A stretch of DNA of 64,000 nt from contig MU385731.1 of NCBI GenBank assembly GCA_022497155.1, positions 434,001-498,000 on the forward strand. The letters are read 5' to 3'. The notes beneath the pieces are model-generated. The model was not told where the DNA came from. It did no database searches and was given only the letters and a program-made list of their open reading frames with translations. Source of the DNA: Whalleya microplaca (taxonomy: Eukaryota; Ascomycota; Sordariomycetes; Xylariales; Xylariaceae). Below, in pieces: positions 31,242 through 43,776 of this stretch. The stretch's first letter is position 1. The number at the start of each line of letters is the position of its first letter. The translations under genes were made by a program, and so were the position numbers.

Positions 31242-32133
31242 CTTTGGAAATGGAGGGGGCCCGATACGTTGATTCACTTCTACCTAAATCGAATAATAGG
31301 TAGTTCAATCAACACATGAGAGAATACAATACCGCAAGCATTGACGGCAAAATATGCGTAAGGAGGGAGATTAATAAAAGTGCAAAATCTTCGCATGGAA
31401 ACGGGCTAGATAAACTAGCTTCCTGATCAAGCTACCAGGGTGGGGAGATGCTCTTATGAGTGTGAGGTCAAGATAGAGTGTAAGTTCCTGCAACTGTGCA
31501 CGGACCGCTCCCGACTACCAGGTCAAGGGCACCAGCTATATAATCAGTTATATACGTGGTATTCACACCTGACAAATTCAGAATGAATAGAAAGTAATAT
31601 GCCAATTATCATTATTGATACTTGTTACCGACCTATGGATTCTCAGTATTGGTCACGGCTTGTGCTCTTTTCACCTACCTAGTTACTTATTATGCCAACA
31701 TACCTTGATGACCTATGTAGGTATCCTTCTCAACCGTCTCTGTCCTCCTGAACAACTGACGAAGTGAATTATGCATATGACAGTGAGAACTGACCCCTTG
31801 TGTCCTCAGACGGGCATTACATGAAGATGACAGGTCAAATCTATGGAAAAGACTGGATATCCACCAAAATACAGAGCCAAGCATAACTATACGAAGCAAC
31901 ATTAACGGTTCGACTATTACCCTACTCAAAATAGCGATAAAAATGACTGAAAGACGTGCCCCATTCCTTATGTGACTGCCGGGTCACGCCCATAGATACA
32001 CATATTATACAAAATGTTCAGATACAGCCCTGCATATAATGGTAGGTACTTGATCACCACAGGTCCCATGTCGTAAAACTATATCCTGCATCCGGGCTTT
32101 GGCCGCCTGATTTGGAACTCATAGACTGCGGCG
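31242..32133. other. Intergenic, upstream of the symporter
   Basis: About 0.9 kb, AT-rich, holding the symporter promoter and the 3' flank of the surface-protein gene. No gene was recognised. Confidence 0.35.
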
Positions 32134-33280
32134 CTAATCCGTATGCCGGATCGTATCACCCTCCAGCTCTACTGGTGCTGTTTGTGATATCTCGTGGTGC
32201 CCATGCCCGGATGGTTCAGGAGATTCCATTTCGAAGTGACTCGGCTCGGTAGGTAGCTCGGCCACTCTATCGGTAGGTTCGTCGGCAGGCAACTCGGCTA
32301 CTCCATCATTCCGTTCATCCGGGCTTTTATACTCTGAATGTAACTCTGCCGGAGGATTTCTCTGCTCAGTTCTCTTTCTCTGCCCCCTTTTCCTAAGAAA
32401 CATAAAGACGGCAAGAGCTGAGATGATTAATGCTCCAACAGCGACCCCGACACCAATTCCAGCTCGCGCGCCTGTACTTAGACCTCCTCGTCCACTGTCT
32501 GAGGTATCCGCGGCGCTCGAGGTTGTAGATGGCACCGTCGGAGAGGATGTCTAGTAACCAAGTTATCATGCATAGCTCCGCGATAGTCTACTGGGATCGG
32601 CTTGTGCTCTGACCTCTTTCGGCTTCATAGAACTAAAGTCAGAAGACTGAAACCTTACTTGAACACTGAGGGCATTGATGTCCCCACCAGTGCTTATAAT
32701 ATTGGACGCCACTGTCGTTGTACCGTTCTCAACGACATATACCGATTGTAATTGCCAACCAACCTCAGGTAGTTCCCACTGTAGGATCGAGAATCAGTAC
32801 TGTCTCCATCTAGCCAGTTCCGAGAATAATCGGTTGCCTGAAAATTGCCATGGGAGCTGTTGACTCTCTTAAATAGTATATAAATGAAAAGTTATGCTCT
32901 TGGAATAGGGTAGAAAGGGTAATAAGCAAATGACGCTGGATGCTGCTCACGAAACAGCCGCCCCATCCGGTATATCCCGGAGATTGGCATGTATAATTAT
33001 ACTTAGTTGGGCAACAGGTCTGTATCGTCTCTGTGGAGGCTCCTATCATGCTGGTTCTATTACAAGCAGGCGTAAAATCGCTAGGGCAAAGTCCAGGCGA
33101 ATAATACTCGGTTGCTTGTGATGAATAGCCATTGGGCCAGCAACTCCCTAGGTCTACCGGTCCTTGTGCGAAGATTATCTGATCGCTTTCAGATACTTGG
33201 TATATTCTAGTGGCTTGTGTGTCGCAGGGATTTGGTGGTGTGAAAGTCGTCGTTAGAGGACCACGGTTTATGTCTGCCAT
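32134..33280 (-). CDS. Cys-rich single-pass surface protein, 303 aa
   Basis: Three exons, 33280..32951, 32778..32614 and 32550..32134, all phase 0. The ectodomain starts MADINRGPLTTTFTPPNPCD and contains about ten Cys, including GSCWPNG, GLCPSDFTPAC, QTCCPTKYNYTCQSP and GGCF, with N-glycosylation sites (NRTS, NYT). A beta-rich stretch (VVENGTTTVASNIISTGGD) and VRFQSSDF follow. A Ser/Thr stalk (TSSPTVPSTTSSAADTS) precedes one membrane helix (about 195-218, IGVGVAVGALIISALAVFMF), a basic stop-transfer RKRGQRKR and an 80-residue acidic cytoplasmic tail with ELPADEPTDRVAELPTEP repeats. The design recurs in fungal cell-surface proteins of unknown function. There is no classical signal peptide. Start chosen because the upstream ORF extension lacks protein character. 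Confidence 0.75.
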
Positions 33281-34717
33281 CTTGATTGTGGCGCTCCCGG
33301 ATGAGAGCAATAGGCTGTTGACGTTGAAAACAACGAAACCATCACAAAGCCGATTGATTAAGCCGAGAGAGTGCAAGCTGTGAGTTAAAGGTGGGTAGTA
33401 CTCCGCCACATTTAGTAGATTTAATGCGCTGATGTTGGTACAAATGCAATGTTACTTCGCTAGATAAAGCTACATATCCTCATTGGAGCAGAAGCGATTG
33501 CGTATTATGAATCAAGTCAGCGTAGCATGTAACCCTTGTCTCATGTGCGCAATATCGGTCTTCTCAATATTGTAAGAACCTTTATATCGATTTAGGGATT
33601 GGGATGATATCATGACCTATATAGTTATAGTATAACGAGTGTTTGTTGCTTTTAGTTGGCATCATTACCTCTTTGAACCTTCTGTGTTGACCATGTCCAA
33701 CGACTTGGGCGAAAAGATAATAATAAAGACTTGGGTCGATCATTTTCCTGTAGTAGCAAATAGTGTATAACAAGACGGCCATTTCGAGTCGTGGCCCAGT
33801 CTTAGGAATACCCCCTGAATACGGATTGGGCTCGGAAACTGTCCTGTTGGTAAACACATGTAAGTTAGGGTTTCAGTATCATTATAAAATGACTTTCTCC
33901 AGCTGATGTATGACCCCAATCCTTACTAACTACAAACCACGAGATTGCTATGAAAACCTCGGAGGTGTAGTTTCAACCTATGTTACTGTCACCTAGTAAC
34001 AGAAAGTGCAGATTGATGAAAGGTAAAAGCCGGCATCGGGAAAGACAAACAGCTATCGTCAAATCACAGCACATTGTGATATAACTTGCAGTCAAACGGA
34101 GAAGAAACAATCACCATTGATGAAATTATTAACAGTTCTTAGGTACAAAAGGAGGAGTATGGTCAACTAGCATCATGCTAGATTGACCGAGCCTATCCTA
34201 TCCCATGCCCTATCTGCAAAGAAAAGAAGAAAGTATTCGTCAGTTGCCCCCCTCCCCTAAGCCTATATTACTGTTAGGCGGGCAACTGGGCGAAATCGAA
34301 AGAAATCGTTTTACCATCCAAGGCTCTTCAGGTACCCACCATTGGGGGACGAATAAATATCCCTGGCGACTGATGAGATGATGCAATAGAGCAAGTATGG
34401 CTGATAATGAATATGTACCCATCGGTGAACGAGGATATCTAGCCTCTTGCGGGCCATAGCGACTTTGTAGTTCCCTCTAATTCTTTTCCGTATTTAGCAA
34501 AGTGGCAGGCGGCAAAGATAATATGATTGGCGGCCGCCGAAGGTCTAGAAACCAAATATAAACGCTAACCTTTGATATACACATCCCTGTGTCTGTGTGC
34601 GTATGCTCGATATAGGTAATTCCTGGCCGCAAGGAGACGAGCAATGCGTGATCGAATGACCTTCGCCAGAATGCCAGACATACAAAGACAACCATGATGC
34701 TTTACTTGTTAGTAACG
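33281..34717. other. 1.4-kb intergenic region
   Basis: Between two minus-strand genes. AT-rich, with short ORFs lacking motifs and no RNA gene recognised. Confidence 0.35.
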
Positions 34718-37260
34718 CTAGACAGCACCATGACCTTCCCCTCCACTTGAGTCTCCCTTTCCAGTATTGCTTCGGGTGGGTGTGGTGTTGGTCCAAGACG
34801 GATATGTATTCTGTTCAAGCCTAGATCCTACAGGATTGCCCGACGCATCTAGCTGAGCCGCGTCCTGGGAAGCACCACCCATGGGAGAAGCTGAATAAGC
34901 ATGGTAGTACGCCATAGATGCTAGGTTAGGATCTTGGAGGTATGGTGTCATCCAGGAGTACGCAGAGGGATAGTACGCAGTCGGAGCGTAAGGGCTCATG
35001 ACCCCAGGCGTTGCCTGAGGAGTAGCAGGGAAATTGCCTGCACTGACTTGAGGATTGTATGGCGAGGTATAAGTGGGACTGGGGTAGTTTTGTCCTCCGT
35101 AAGGCATATACCCGTAGTTTTGAGGGTGAATTGGTGCAGCAGCCGATGGGACATTTCCACTGCTAGTAGTCGGAGGCAAGGTCTCAGCACCTGCAGGGCG
35201 TAAAGGGGTCGAAGGCTCAGCTGTATTTTCAACCGTGGCGGCGCTCTGCTGGCTAATTTCTCCCGGACTTTGCGGTTCTCTGGGTAGAATTGCCTGCGAT
35301 CTCACTCGACGAGCACTGTGAGCATCTTTACTCGCTTTGCGCTCCACCCGGATAGGGCATCCACACAAGGTTGCTCCGCTCTACGAAGTGGTCAGCGACT
35401 ACAGTGGTTTTGGTTAAGTTACAACAAACTTACCAAGCGCTTTACTGCAAGCTCAGCCATGTCAGGACGGGCGAACTCGATAAATGCGAAAGCTACTGCA
35501 CTTCCGTGGCCTGAAGATGGAAATAGTTAGCGTGACTGTGAGTACGGAGCAACAAGATGTGATTACGAACCACTTCGGGCCTCCTTCTGAATGACCTGTA
35601 CCTTCTGAACATCGCCAATGTCTGCTACAAGGCCCTTGAGAAGTTCCTCCATATTGTGGACGTCTACAGGTAAACCTCCAACGAAGATTGATCGGCGATC
35701 AACTTCATAGCGTAGGAGCCATGCCTCGTCTGGATCGACCTTCGGTGACTGCATCGACTTTTTGAGGTCATAGGCGACGACGCGGTATTGTGGGTGGTGT
35801 CGATACGCCTATTGTTGTGTAAGTAAAGCAAACATAGAGGGATTAAGTAGACGACTTACAGCGATAACATCTCTAGCCGGATCGAAAGTTGTGAATTCAA
35901 CCAGAACGCCGCCTTGAATTTTCATGGCCTCCTGGATTTGAGGATGAAGCCCCTCGCACTTGCTCATCGGGCCAAAAGCTGCCAGCTGATGACGTGCATC
36001 ATCGGCGCTGACATCGCGGCCTTGGGTGCTGTAAATGACAAAGGTACCTGGAATGGTGTTAGATTCTTGCTGTGTATTCTCTTGCGCAGGCTCCATCACT
36101 TACGATTTGCCTTCACCATCTCCGTGCGACATGGGCGTCCTTCAATCATGGTTCCCTTACCCTTGGTCATGGCAGCCTTAGCATCGTCATTGTTCTACTT
36201 CTTATTAGTAAAATTTATAGCAGGTTTCTCATACTACTTACTGTGAACTGGCAGAATGCAAACGGCATATTCTTCTGATCTCGGCGGATCTTGACGAAGA
36301 CGATACCAAAGTCGCTAAAAGCGCGAGTCACCTCGGCCTCGAGGCGTGCGTCTCTGACATGTTCGGGGAGACTGGTGTTGCATGATTAGAGTCAAATCCT
36401 TCTGATAAGAACGAGAGGGGGCGGCTGAAAACGTACTTTGCCACAAACACGCATGCTGTTGCGGGATAATAAGCCTGAGCATCAACACCAGCAACTTGGC
36501 TTCTAGTGCCAATATCCGAGGTACGTGTTCGTAACACCCGAACAGGCTGTGTTGCCGGCACGGCCCCCTGCATGCTTGAGGCTGGAGCACCGGCGGCATT
36601 CGGAGACAACAGATACGATTCATGTGCTCTACTTGGCGACAAGAATACATCACCATCATCAGGAGCATTTCCAACTTGAAAGTGAGGATCGTTGCTTGAA
36701 GCCAGTATAATTAGTGTGGGGATTTCAGCAGTATGGGGCTAAGCACCATACCTCAAAGCAGTACCCCGTAATGTTTGGGCGAAACTAGGTGCTGCATGTC
36801 CAATATGTCCAGAAGCTAGCGGGTTAGAGGACTCATGTCTGTTGGGACAACATCAGTTATCATAGACACGCGATCGTTTCAATGAATAACTTACGTGGCC
36901 GCAGAGGGTGAAGTGTTCAGTGAGAGGTTACTAAGGCGCGCATCAAGACGAGTATCAAGACGAGCCCCTCCTAGAGAAAATCCATATGTTAGTAATGAGC
37001 TTCGTCTTGTAAATAGAAAATATATTTTACACTTGCTTATGTGTGAGTGTGGGAAGTCAAGGAAGAACGAAAACTTAGATGGGAACGGCAATGAAATATG
37101 GGGATGAAGTCAATATAGACTAATCCATTCACTTCCAAGGGATGGTGGACATACCTTGCTCAGACTTGGTACCCGGCGACGCCGAGAGCGAAGTTCTATT
37201 GCTGCTGGCCATCTCTGCAGCAGCAAGGTTGTCTGATTGTTTCTTTTCTAGACTAGCCAT
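34718..37260 (-). CDS. RRM-domain RNA-binding protein, ten exons, 637 aa
   Basis: Exons 37260..37155, 36970..36895, 36838..36752, 36694..36437, 36371..36242, 36194..36104, 36047..35860, 35808..35571, 35510..35434 and 35380..34718 keep one frame throughout. After a Ser-rich start lies RRM1 (about 170-250; RNP2 ACVFVANLP, RNP1 MPFAFCQFT). A diverged RRM-like unit follows (about 250-330; RTFVIYSTQGRD, GGVLVEFTT). A clear RRM2 comes next (about 350-435; RNP2 SIFVGGLP, RNP1 VAFAFIEFA). The last 180 residues are a disordered Pro/Tyr/Gln/Ser tail (YGYMPYGGQNYPSPTYTSPY). Such proteins bind single-stranded RNA, and the tail is typical of mRNP-granule components. I cannot name an orthologue. Introns are short (46-184 bases). 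Confidence 0.88.
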
Positions 37261-40200
37261 GCGAGATGCGATTCGAAAACGTCCAGTATGGTACCAAAGC
37301 CTCGGTTTCTTGGGTTAAATTTGGGGCCTTGGAGGAAAGATGCCACTAGAGTGAGATGTCAGTTACAAACGTCTGGGAATAGGACTGTGTCAGGAAGAAA
37401 TATATAAAATGACTAGAACATATGGTGTTCAGGATGGGATCACGGTTCAGATGCCGATAGAGGCACTTACAGGGGGCAAAAATTGAAGGATGGACGGAGG
37501 AAAGAAGGGCGAACGCAATGAAGAGACCTACAGAGAAAAAATATTTTCCCTCGGGCGCCTAATACACCTTTATGGACCTAGATTGAGGTAACAGTGTGAA
37601 ATACTGGAAGGAAGTGTTAGCAAGCTGCAGGATTCACAAACCAGCCAAGTATGAGGCAGCCTATACCCTTTTCCCTTGCGTCAAAGCCCCTGCGACTTAT
37701 TTCTATACTCTCCTAAAGTCTCCAATGGTTACAACTGCTATCAGAATGTTAAGTTAGAGAACATAGTGGAACGAATGATGCGTTAGGAGGTGATGGTGAA
37801 AGATAATCCCTGAGGCATAGGTGAATATTATTAGAGGCTAGATGAAAAGGAAGGAACGGACAAGAGTGGTGAGAATTGGGGTATGGGGGGGGGAAGACGT
37901 GACATTAGTAGAGCATAGATAAAGTAAACTCCAATAGAATGCTGTGATACTCACAGGGTATAGACAGAAGCTCAACTTGGGAGATCTGTAAACCGGGTTG
38001 ATCGATATTTTCTAATACCACTGAAATCACGGGCGCTATCCGAGTGATTGGAAAGCGAGTGATGATGTTGGTGAAAGTAGCCACCGAGAGTGTTCCGAGA
38101 GCTACTGATCAAAAGACACGGCAATATGGGCTACACAATGTTCGTTAGAGGGGGCGCGCAACTAGAGAACTGGGGCAGAAGAAGGGGCGTAAAGTGTGAC
38201 AATCAAGTGGCGATAGCGATCTGGGACAAAAAGACAGGAGAAAATTGTATCCCGCGACACCTCCGCGAATCTTATTCAATGATGTCGTGGATAAAATACA
38301 CGAAGTATGTGGTTATGCCCTGGGAATATCCCGAAAACAGCGGGAGGGAGAAAGATGATACTGTCACTTACCTGTACCAAACGAGGGAGAACTGTCACCC
38401 AATATTGGTGTTTTGGGATAACCTGACGGTAGGATGTTGTCGGCTTGTAATTTCTTGCCCAATACGAGTGTGGATGGAGTCTTCACTAGTGCTTGCTCAG
38501 GACGAAATTAGAAACTTATTCTAGGGGTCCCTCTTCGTCGCAGTCGAAGAAGCTCATCAAAAGGGTGTTTCACCACTGTGCCTGCAGTAGTGGCAGCTTC
38601 TGAACCAGCTCGACTTCAAAGAAGGTCTGTGAGTTATCAGTGAATCAGACTTCAAGGACTGGGAGAACAGGAAAGGAAAAGAAATATTTGATTTTGTTGG
38701 AGGTATTTCTCTATGCATTAAACGATAGGTTTGGCGCGGTTGTTGATAGGAGCCTAGGGACTTGACAAAAATAGCGCGGCGGATCTAAACAACAGTGCAA
38801 GTACAAGGCTGCAGCCCTAATTCAACGGGATGAGCCAGGTAGTCTGATGCGCTCAAGGTAATGTCGGATGAGATGGTGTTGGCAAGGTGATATTGGTAAG
38901 GTATTTCCTGTTTGTGAACGAGGCCACTTACTATCGCGAATGACTAACGCTCGGTCGCAGAGCTTGTAGGAGAGCACCTGCTGGCAAGTGCCCTTGATTC
39001 CTTTCAGTGATATCTCTGGGTTAATCTTGTTCCGCTAGTCGCGTCGCGAGATCCCCGATACTGGACGTAAGGTTACCGGATGCAAGGATGATGGAGGTGA
39101 GGAAGGTGAAAGCTTATATGCTATGTTGCACGGCGTATATAGAAGGGGAGGGGCACAGCAACACGTTCACACTGGGTAGCTTTATAGGTGATCTTTGGTT
39201 GATGGGGGCAACGATGGGGGGGACAAAGAATATTTGGGAAGGAGGTAAGTTATGCGAGGTGGATCGTGCCTGCGTATCATAAGCACAGTTCGACTGCGGC
39301 CTGATTTGACTTCGAGGCAACAAGTACCATTATATTATTGTTTGGGAAGGTATGCCTGGTGTTCATATCGTCTGGGAAGGGAAACAACCATGGCTCCATA
39401 GTATACTTCACAGTACCAATCCTCAATGTATCTCGCAATGTCCAATGCATGGATGACATGTACGCCTTCGTAAAATCTCTTTATGGGTGGTTTTGTCTAT
39501 TGTAGATACCTGATCAGTCGGATATGGGGTGTTATCCACAGGTATATCAATATATTAGGCCCCTCTTACATCAAGATTACAATGGTATCAAGTGGGACGC
39601 ATGCTATTAATGAACAGGGCAGCTCACAGCAAGTCGAGAACGTAACTTGAGTATATCTTCTCCCATCTATCTTGTTCCGAAATAACTGTAAATTTAGCGT
39701 ATCTGCATATGTATCAAGGAAGACGCATGAAGGTACCTGGGATAACTAAGTGCAATATCTAAAGCCTGGATGATATATATAGAGAGTTTATTCCTTTTAG
39801 CACTATCATGGTATTTCCCTATTCTAATTTGACCAGAATAATAACCTCATAGTTCCCGACTTCTCCAATGTCTGGTTACTATTCACTCGCGGTGGTGTGA
39901 GAATACTTTTTTCTGCCTCTGTGGTATGTGATGTAGTGTAGGATTTTTGTAGTTGGATTTAAACGAGGCTCTCAGTCCATGAGAATCAATCGACTCTTGT
40001 ATGTCTATATCTTATGGGCGACTTCAATTCGGTATAGGGTACTTCGCTATGTGCTCCTGCTCCTGCTTCTAGCCTTTATATTTGCCATTGGCTCGGGCCG
40101 CGCCTAGTATAATGGCATTGTCTATTGTCAAGCTAAGAATATAAGAACAGTCCAACAGTATTCTTACGAAAATGTGCAAAGTGCTTTCGACCGAATGCAA

Positions 40201-42024
40201 TATCATGCTTACCTTATGTCAAGATATGCCATATAGGGCTGAGGGTACAGGCCTACGTATGGCCGACCGCTTATATATGTATATATAAGGGGCTCTGCCA
40301 CCTTCCTATAGCTTCACTTTGCATTAATCAAGTCAATGTACTCCTCATTACTTTGTCCTATATTAACAGATTATTGTTAGCAAAAGGGTATAGCACGCTG
40401 AAAGAATGGCTATGAATAATTGGCATGTACTTGAATTTAATATACCTCTGCAATAACTAGGCAACTTAACCATGGGGGTCTAGTAAGAAGAAAAGGTAGT
40501 GGAAAAAAGGGACATAAGACGCTATAACACATGAAGGGGTGGGAGAGTCCTACGTTAGGAGACTGCTTTGTGGCCATCTCTATGGGCTGATAGTACAGGT
40601 ACGTAATACAAAAGATAACAGAACAGGCTTCTGAATAGACAGTCTACGGTTGGTTTATCTTGGGTACATTGCTTCTCCGCTTAAGCGTTAATATTTCGCG
40701 GCAGAAAAACCTATCTCACCGCATTCAATGCTGACTTGAGTGATAATATATAAAGGGTGAATTTCTAAGCATGCCACAAGACACATTCAGGCAAACTTTG
40801 TGCTATTATTAGAAGCTTCTACTGACGTGTATCAGGTAAATATATATATCCTTTGCAGGTGCTCCAGCTCTTGAATATCACCCCTCGTCCAGCTCGTAAG
40901 GACCCTGCCTAATACTCTTTTTACTCGGTATCAAAAAATTCTACTACAAATAACATGAAAAACCGTTGGGCCAATTTTTTTATATCGCCCTAATAATAGT
41001 ATCTATTGGACCAAAAACCACTAGATATCTAGGAGTATACCGCCGTAAATTGGTAGTATTGTAATTGAATGGAGAATCGCACTTGGTATACGGAATATAC
41101 GAATTTTTCATAGGCTTGTCACGCTTGTTTGAAAGTCTGGTGTACCACGGTCTATCCAGTGTGACAAGATTCCCAGTCTCTCTAACCAATAAAATCAACA
41201 GAGCTTGATGTAGGCGTGATAAAGCTTCCAAGCTTTTGCAGTATGGCTGCGCCATTTGAGCGAGTATATTCAAGATTCACTAGAAGCCTAACTTGCCCGG
41301 AAAGATGCGCTGTAATGGCCGTACATGAACGCCATACTAAGGTAGAAATAATATACTTTATAACATGCTTGTACAGGGTTATCAAATATTGATATTGTAT
41401 AAAAGTCTTTCATGTGTTTGCCATTCCCTATAAATATGACGAGTGTCAAGGGGCTACTTAAGCGGTACCCATACCATTATTTATAGCAGCCTAGTTGCGT
41501 CGCACACCCTAACCCTTACAACAAATAAATTTCCCATATATTTAAGATAGCTTTATTTTGGAGGAATAAAGGCCTCACCTACTCTATTATATTGTCGGAA
41601 GGTTTGTTTTATCGGTAGTGTTTAGTTTCTCTCTCATATGGTACCTATCTACGGACGTAATGAATACGAGCCCAAAAGATTACCTGCAGGAAAACATTGA
41701 TTAGTGAGACTACGGAAGTTGCTTCAGATATTATGCTGTTGAAGGTTACCGACAATATATCTAATCTACAGAGTTGTCTTGAAGACACCGACATATCAGA
41801 CAGGTGGATCCCAAGTTGGACCCCAAGAGTTGGCCCTTTGACTACCGTTCATCTATTACCACACAGGGATTGGTGCCAAGGCCCGTTAGAAGTTATACGA
41901 GATGTAGCCATGCTGCAGGACTACATATATTGGATGCTGTTGGTTGTCTGTTAGAATGTATGACTACTTTAGCTAACAAAAGGAAGGCTAGGAAGCACTC
42001 TAGTGGCCCTTAGAGAATTATTAA
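37261..42024. other. 4.8-kb gene-poor, increasingly AT-rich region
   Basis: The first 1.5 kb upstream of the RRM gene is pyrimidine-rich in that gene's direction (purine-rich on +), consistent with a long promoter or leader. From about 39 kb rightwards AT content rises and only short ORFs occur. The 144-aa plus ORF at 38090 has no family features. The right end holds one arm of the inverted repeat pair listed separately. No intact transposase or reverse transcriptase was recognised. Confidence 0.4.
41861..41982 (+). repeat. Inverted repeat copy A beside the decarboxylase gene
   Basis: By eye, the first 83 bases match the reverse complement of 45050..44968 at about 80-83 %, and similarity resumes around TATGACT...CTAACAAAAG. 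Both copies read openly in the same frame (DW-x-Q-x-x-LE-x-IRD ... YIYW-x-LL), so they look like fragments of one former coding sequence. This copy ends 43 bases from the decarboxylase stop codon. Confidence 0.75.
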
Positions 42025-43776
42025 TTACCATTGATATATGCCAAGCCCTACAGCAGCCCATTGTTCTTCTCTCTGCCGCTGAAGAGACTGTAGTAGTGGT
42101 CCCCTTGGCGCGTCATCGCAGTCCATTACCACCTCTACCATCTTGAGTCCTCTACGTCCACGTGCATTTTGGAGACTATAATGTATAAGCTCATTGAGCT
42201 CGCCCCACGTGCTGACCGAAGCCGTAAATGTGTCTAAACCGGCACCAAAGAAGCTAGGTGCCTGTAGATACCGCCATCGTGATACATCATTGTAGCTGCG
42301 ATCCAGCCCATGGTGGCAGCGCTCACTCGTGTAACCGCCGTTATTGATGAGGAACAAGATTACGTCAAGACCCAGGCGAATGATGGTCCCCAGTTCTTGC
42401 GCCACCATTTGGAAGCTGCCATCTCCAATGAATAAGATCGTGTGTGTATGTCCAAAGCAATGGTACTGTGGGGAGAATGAGAGCTCTCGCATCGCTAGTG
42501 CGGCCCCCTGTGCTGCCCCGAGCGTATATCCGGTGGACAGCCAAGTTACCGGAAGGAACATGCGAGCAGACAGTGGGAGAGGCATATCTTGACATCCATA
42601 GCCAGCAGTACCCGTTTCCCCGAGCACGATGTCGCCTGGTTGGATGACAGTGGAAATAATGCGCCAGAACTTGTCTTGTGTGATAGGGTAGGCGCTGTCG
42701 ACGTTCGAGAAGTCTTCAGAACTGTCTCGAGGTAGAATGGGATAAGCCCAGTAACGCACCACCCTTGACATATCTAGCTTTTGCTCTAACAGAATTACAG
42801 CTTCCCTCATTGGAATAGGGAAGACTTGTGCCCCTGTGTCAATTTCCTTCTCTGTGAAGAAAATGGTCCGCCTTTGCATGATGCTAGTATAACCATAGGT
42901 GTTGCTTGAGCTAAGGTGCGGCCCGAAGCACAGGACGAGGTCCGATCTACGGATAAAGTTGTGCACAACTGGGTCACCACACTGCCCTCGGTAGATTCTA
43001 TGTACATTCGGTAGAGTCTCATTCAGCAGACCTTTGCCAAATGGGGACGTCCAAGTCGGCCAGCCTGTTGATTCAACAAGGCGTTGCACAGAAGGAAGGA
43101 TGCCAAAGCTTCTACTCTCGCCGTCAACCAAAATGACTGGCCGTGTAGCGTTATATATTCTCAGAAGAATACTAGTCATTATATCCTCCTTACGTTGAGT
43201 TAGGTCGTAATGGGGCACAGATATTCTATCTCGAAGTCGTGCTGCTGACACGGGTGCTGTGACTAGATCAGTGGGAACTTGAATATAGACTGGGCGGCTA
43301 TGCTCGATGCACTGTCGCAACACGTAGTCAATCTCCTCGGGACAGGTTCCCGGACTTCTTAGGCTGACCTGTGCCACGGTGACAGCGGCATACATTTCGG
43401 CAAATCGATAGAAGTTCTGGCCGTCGAAATTATGGTGCATGAAATATTCGGAATCTTGATGCTCTAGCTTTGGGGTTCCCACGATGTGTACGACCGCTAC
43501 ACGCTCAGCATACGCCCCCGCGATAGCATTAATGGCGGAGAGTTCCCCAACCCCAAATGTCGTGATGATAGCGCCTACTCCTTTGATACGTGCGTATCCG
43601 TCGGCGGCGTATCCAGCGTTCAATTCGTTAGCATTGCCAACCCAGTACAGTCCGGCTGGCTCGATGAAGTCCAAGAGAGCAAGATTGTAGTCGCCCGCCA
43701 CACCGTGGATGGCGACAATGTCTAGCTGCTTAAGGCGGATGAAGAGGTATTCTGCAAGCTGGAAAGTCGACGCCAT
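42025..43776 (-). CDS. ThDP-dependent 2-oxoacid decarboxylase, pyruvate decarboxylase family, 583 aa
   Basis: An intronless ORF from ATG 43776. Key residues fall at the canonical numbering: Asp29 in HGVAGDYN, the activating Glu51 in GNANELNAGYAADGYAR, and the His114-His115 pair in YFMHHNF. The ThDP/Mg motif is GDGSFQ (451) ... NNGGYTSE (478-485), with Glu485 equivalent to yeast Glu477. The enzyme class decarboxylates pyruvate or bulkier 2-oxoacids such as indolepyruvate to aldehydes in the cytosol. Departures from glycolytic Pdc1 include NNGGYTSE for NNDGYTIE and an altered substrate-loop HHNFDGQNF, so a specialised substrate is possible. The ORF extends 32 codons upstream of the chosen start without homology. 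The gene stands alone in an AT-rich region between inverted repeat fragments. Confidence 0.92.
   Translation of the reverse strand: MASTFQLAEYLFIRLKQLDIVAIHGVAGDYNLALLDFIEPAGLYWVGNANELNAGYAADGYARIKGVGAIITTFGVGELSAINAIAGAYAERVAVVHIVGTPKLEHQDSEYFMHHNFDGQNFYRFAEMYAAVTVAQVSLRSPGTCPEEIDYVLRQCIEHSRPVYIQVPTDLVTAPVSAARLRDRISVPHYDLTQRKEDIMTSILLRIYNATRPVILVDGESRSFGILPSVQRLVESTGWPTWTSPFGKGLLNETLPNVHRIYRGQCGDPVVHNFIRRSDLVLCFGPHLSSSNTYGYTSIMQRRTIFFTEKEIDTGAQVFPIPMREAVILLEQKLDMSRVVRYWAYPILPRDSSEDFSNVDSAYPITQDKFWRIISTVIQPGDIVLGETGTAGYGCQDMPLPLSARMFLPVTWLSTGYTLGAAQGAALAMRELSFSPQYHCFGHTHTILFIGDGSFQMVAQELGTIIRLGLDVILFLINNGGYTSERCHHGLDRSYNDVSRWRYLQAPSFFGAGLDTFTASVSTWGELNELIHYSLQNARGRRGLKMVEVVMDCDDAPRGPLLQSLQRQREEQWAAVGLGIYQW

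Noticed and set aside
38090..38524. 144-aa plus-strand ORF upstream of the RRM gene
   Set aside because: No recognised family, lies in a purine-rich promoter-like tract, odd composition (many Trp/Cys/Met) and no supporting exon structure.
40980..41385. Minus-strand ORFs resembling transposon remnants
   Set aside because: Short AT-rich frames; I could not identify any reverse transcriptase or transposase motif, so calling a mobile element would be guesswork.
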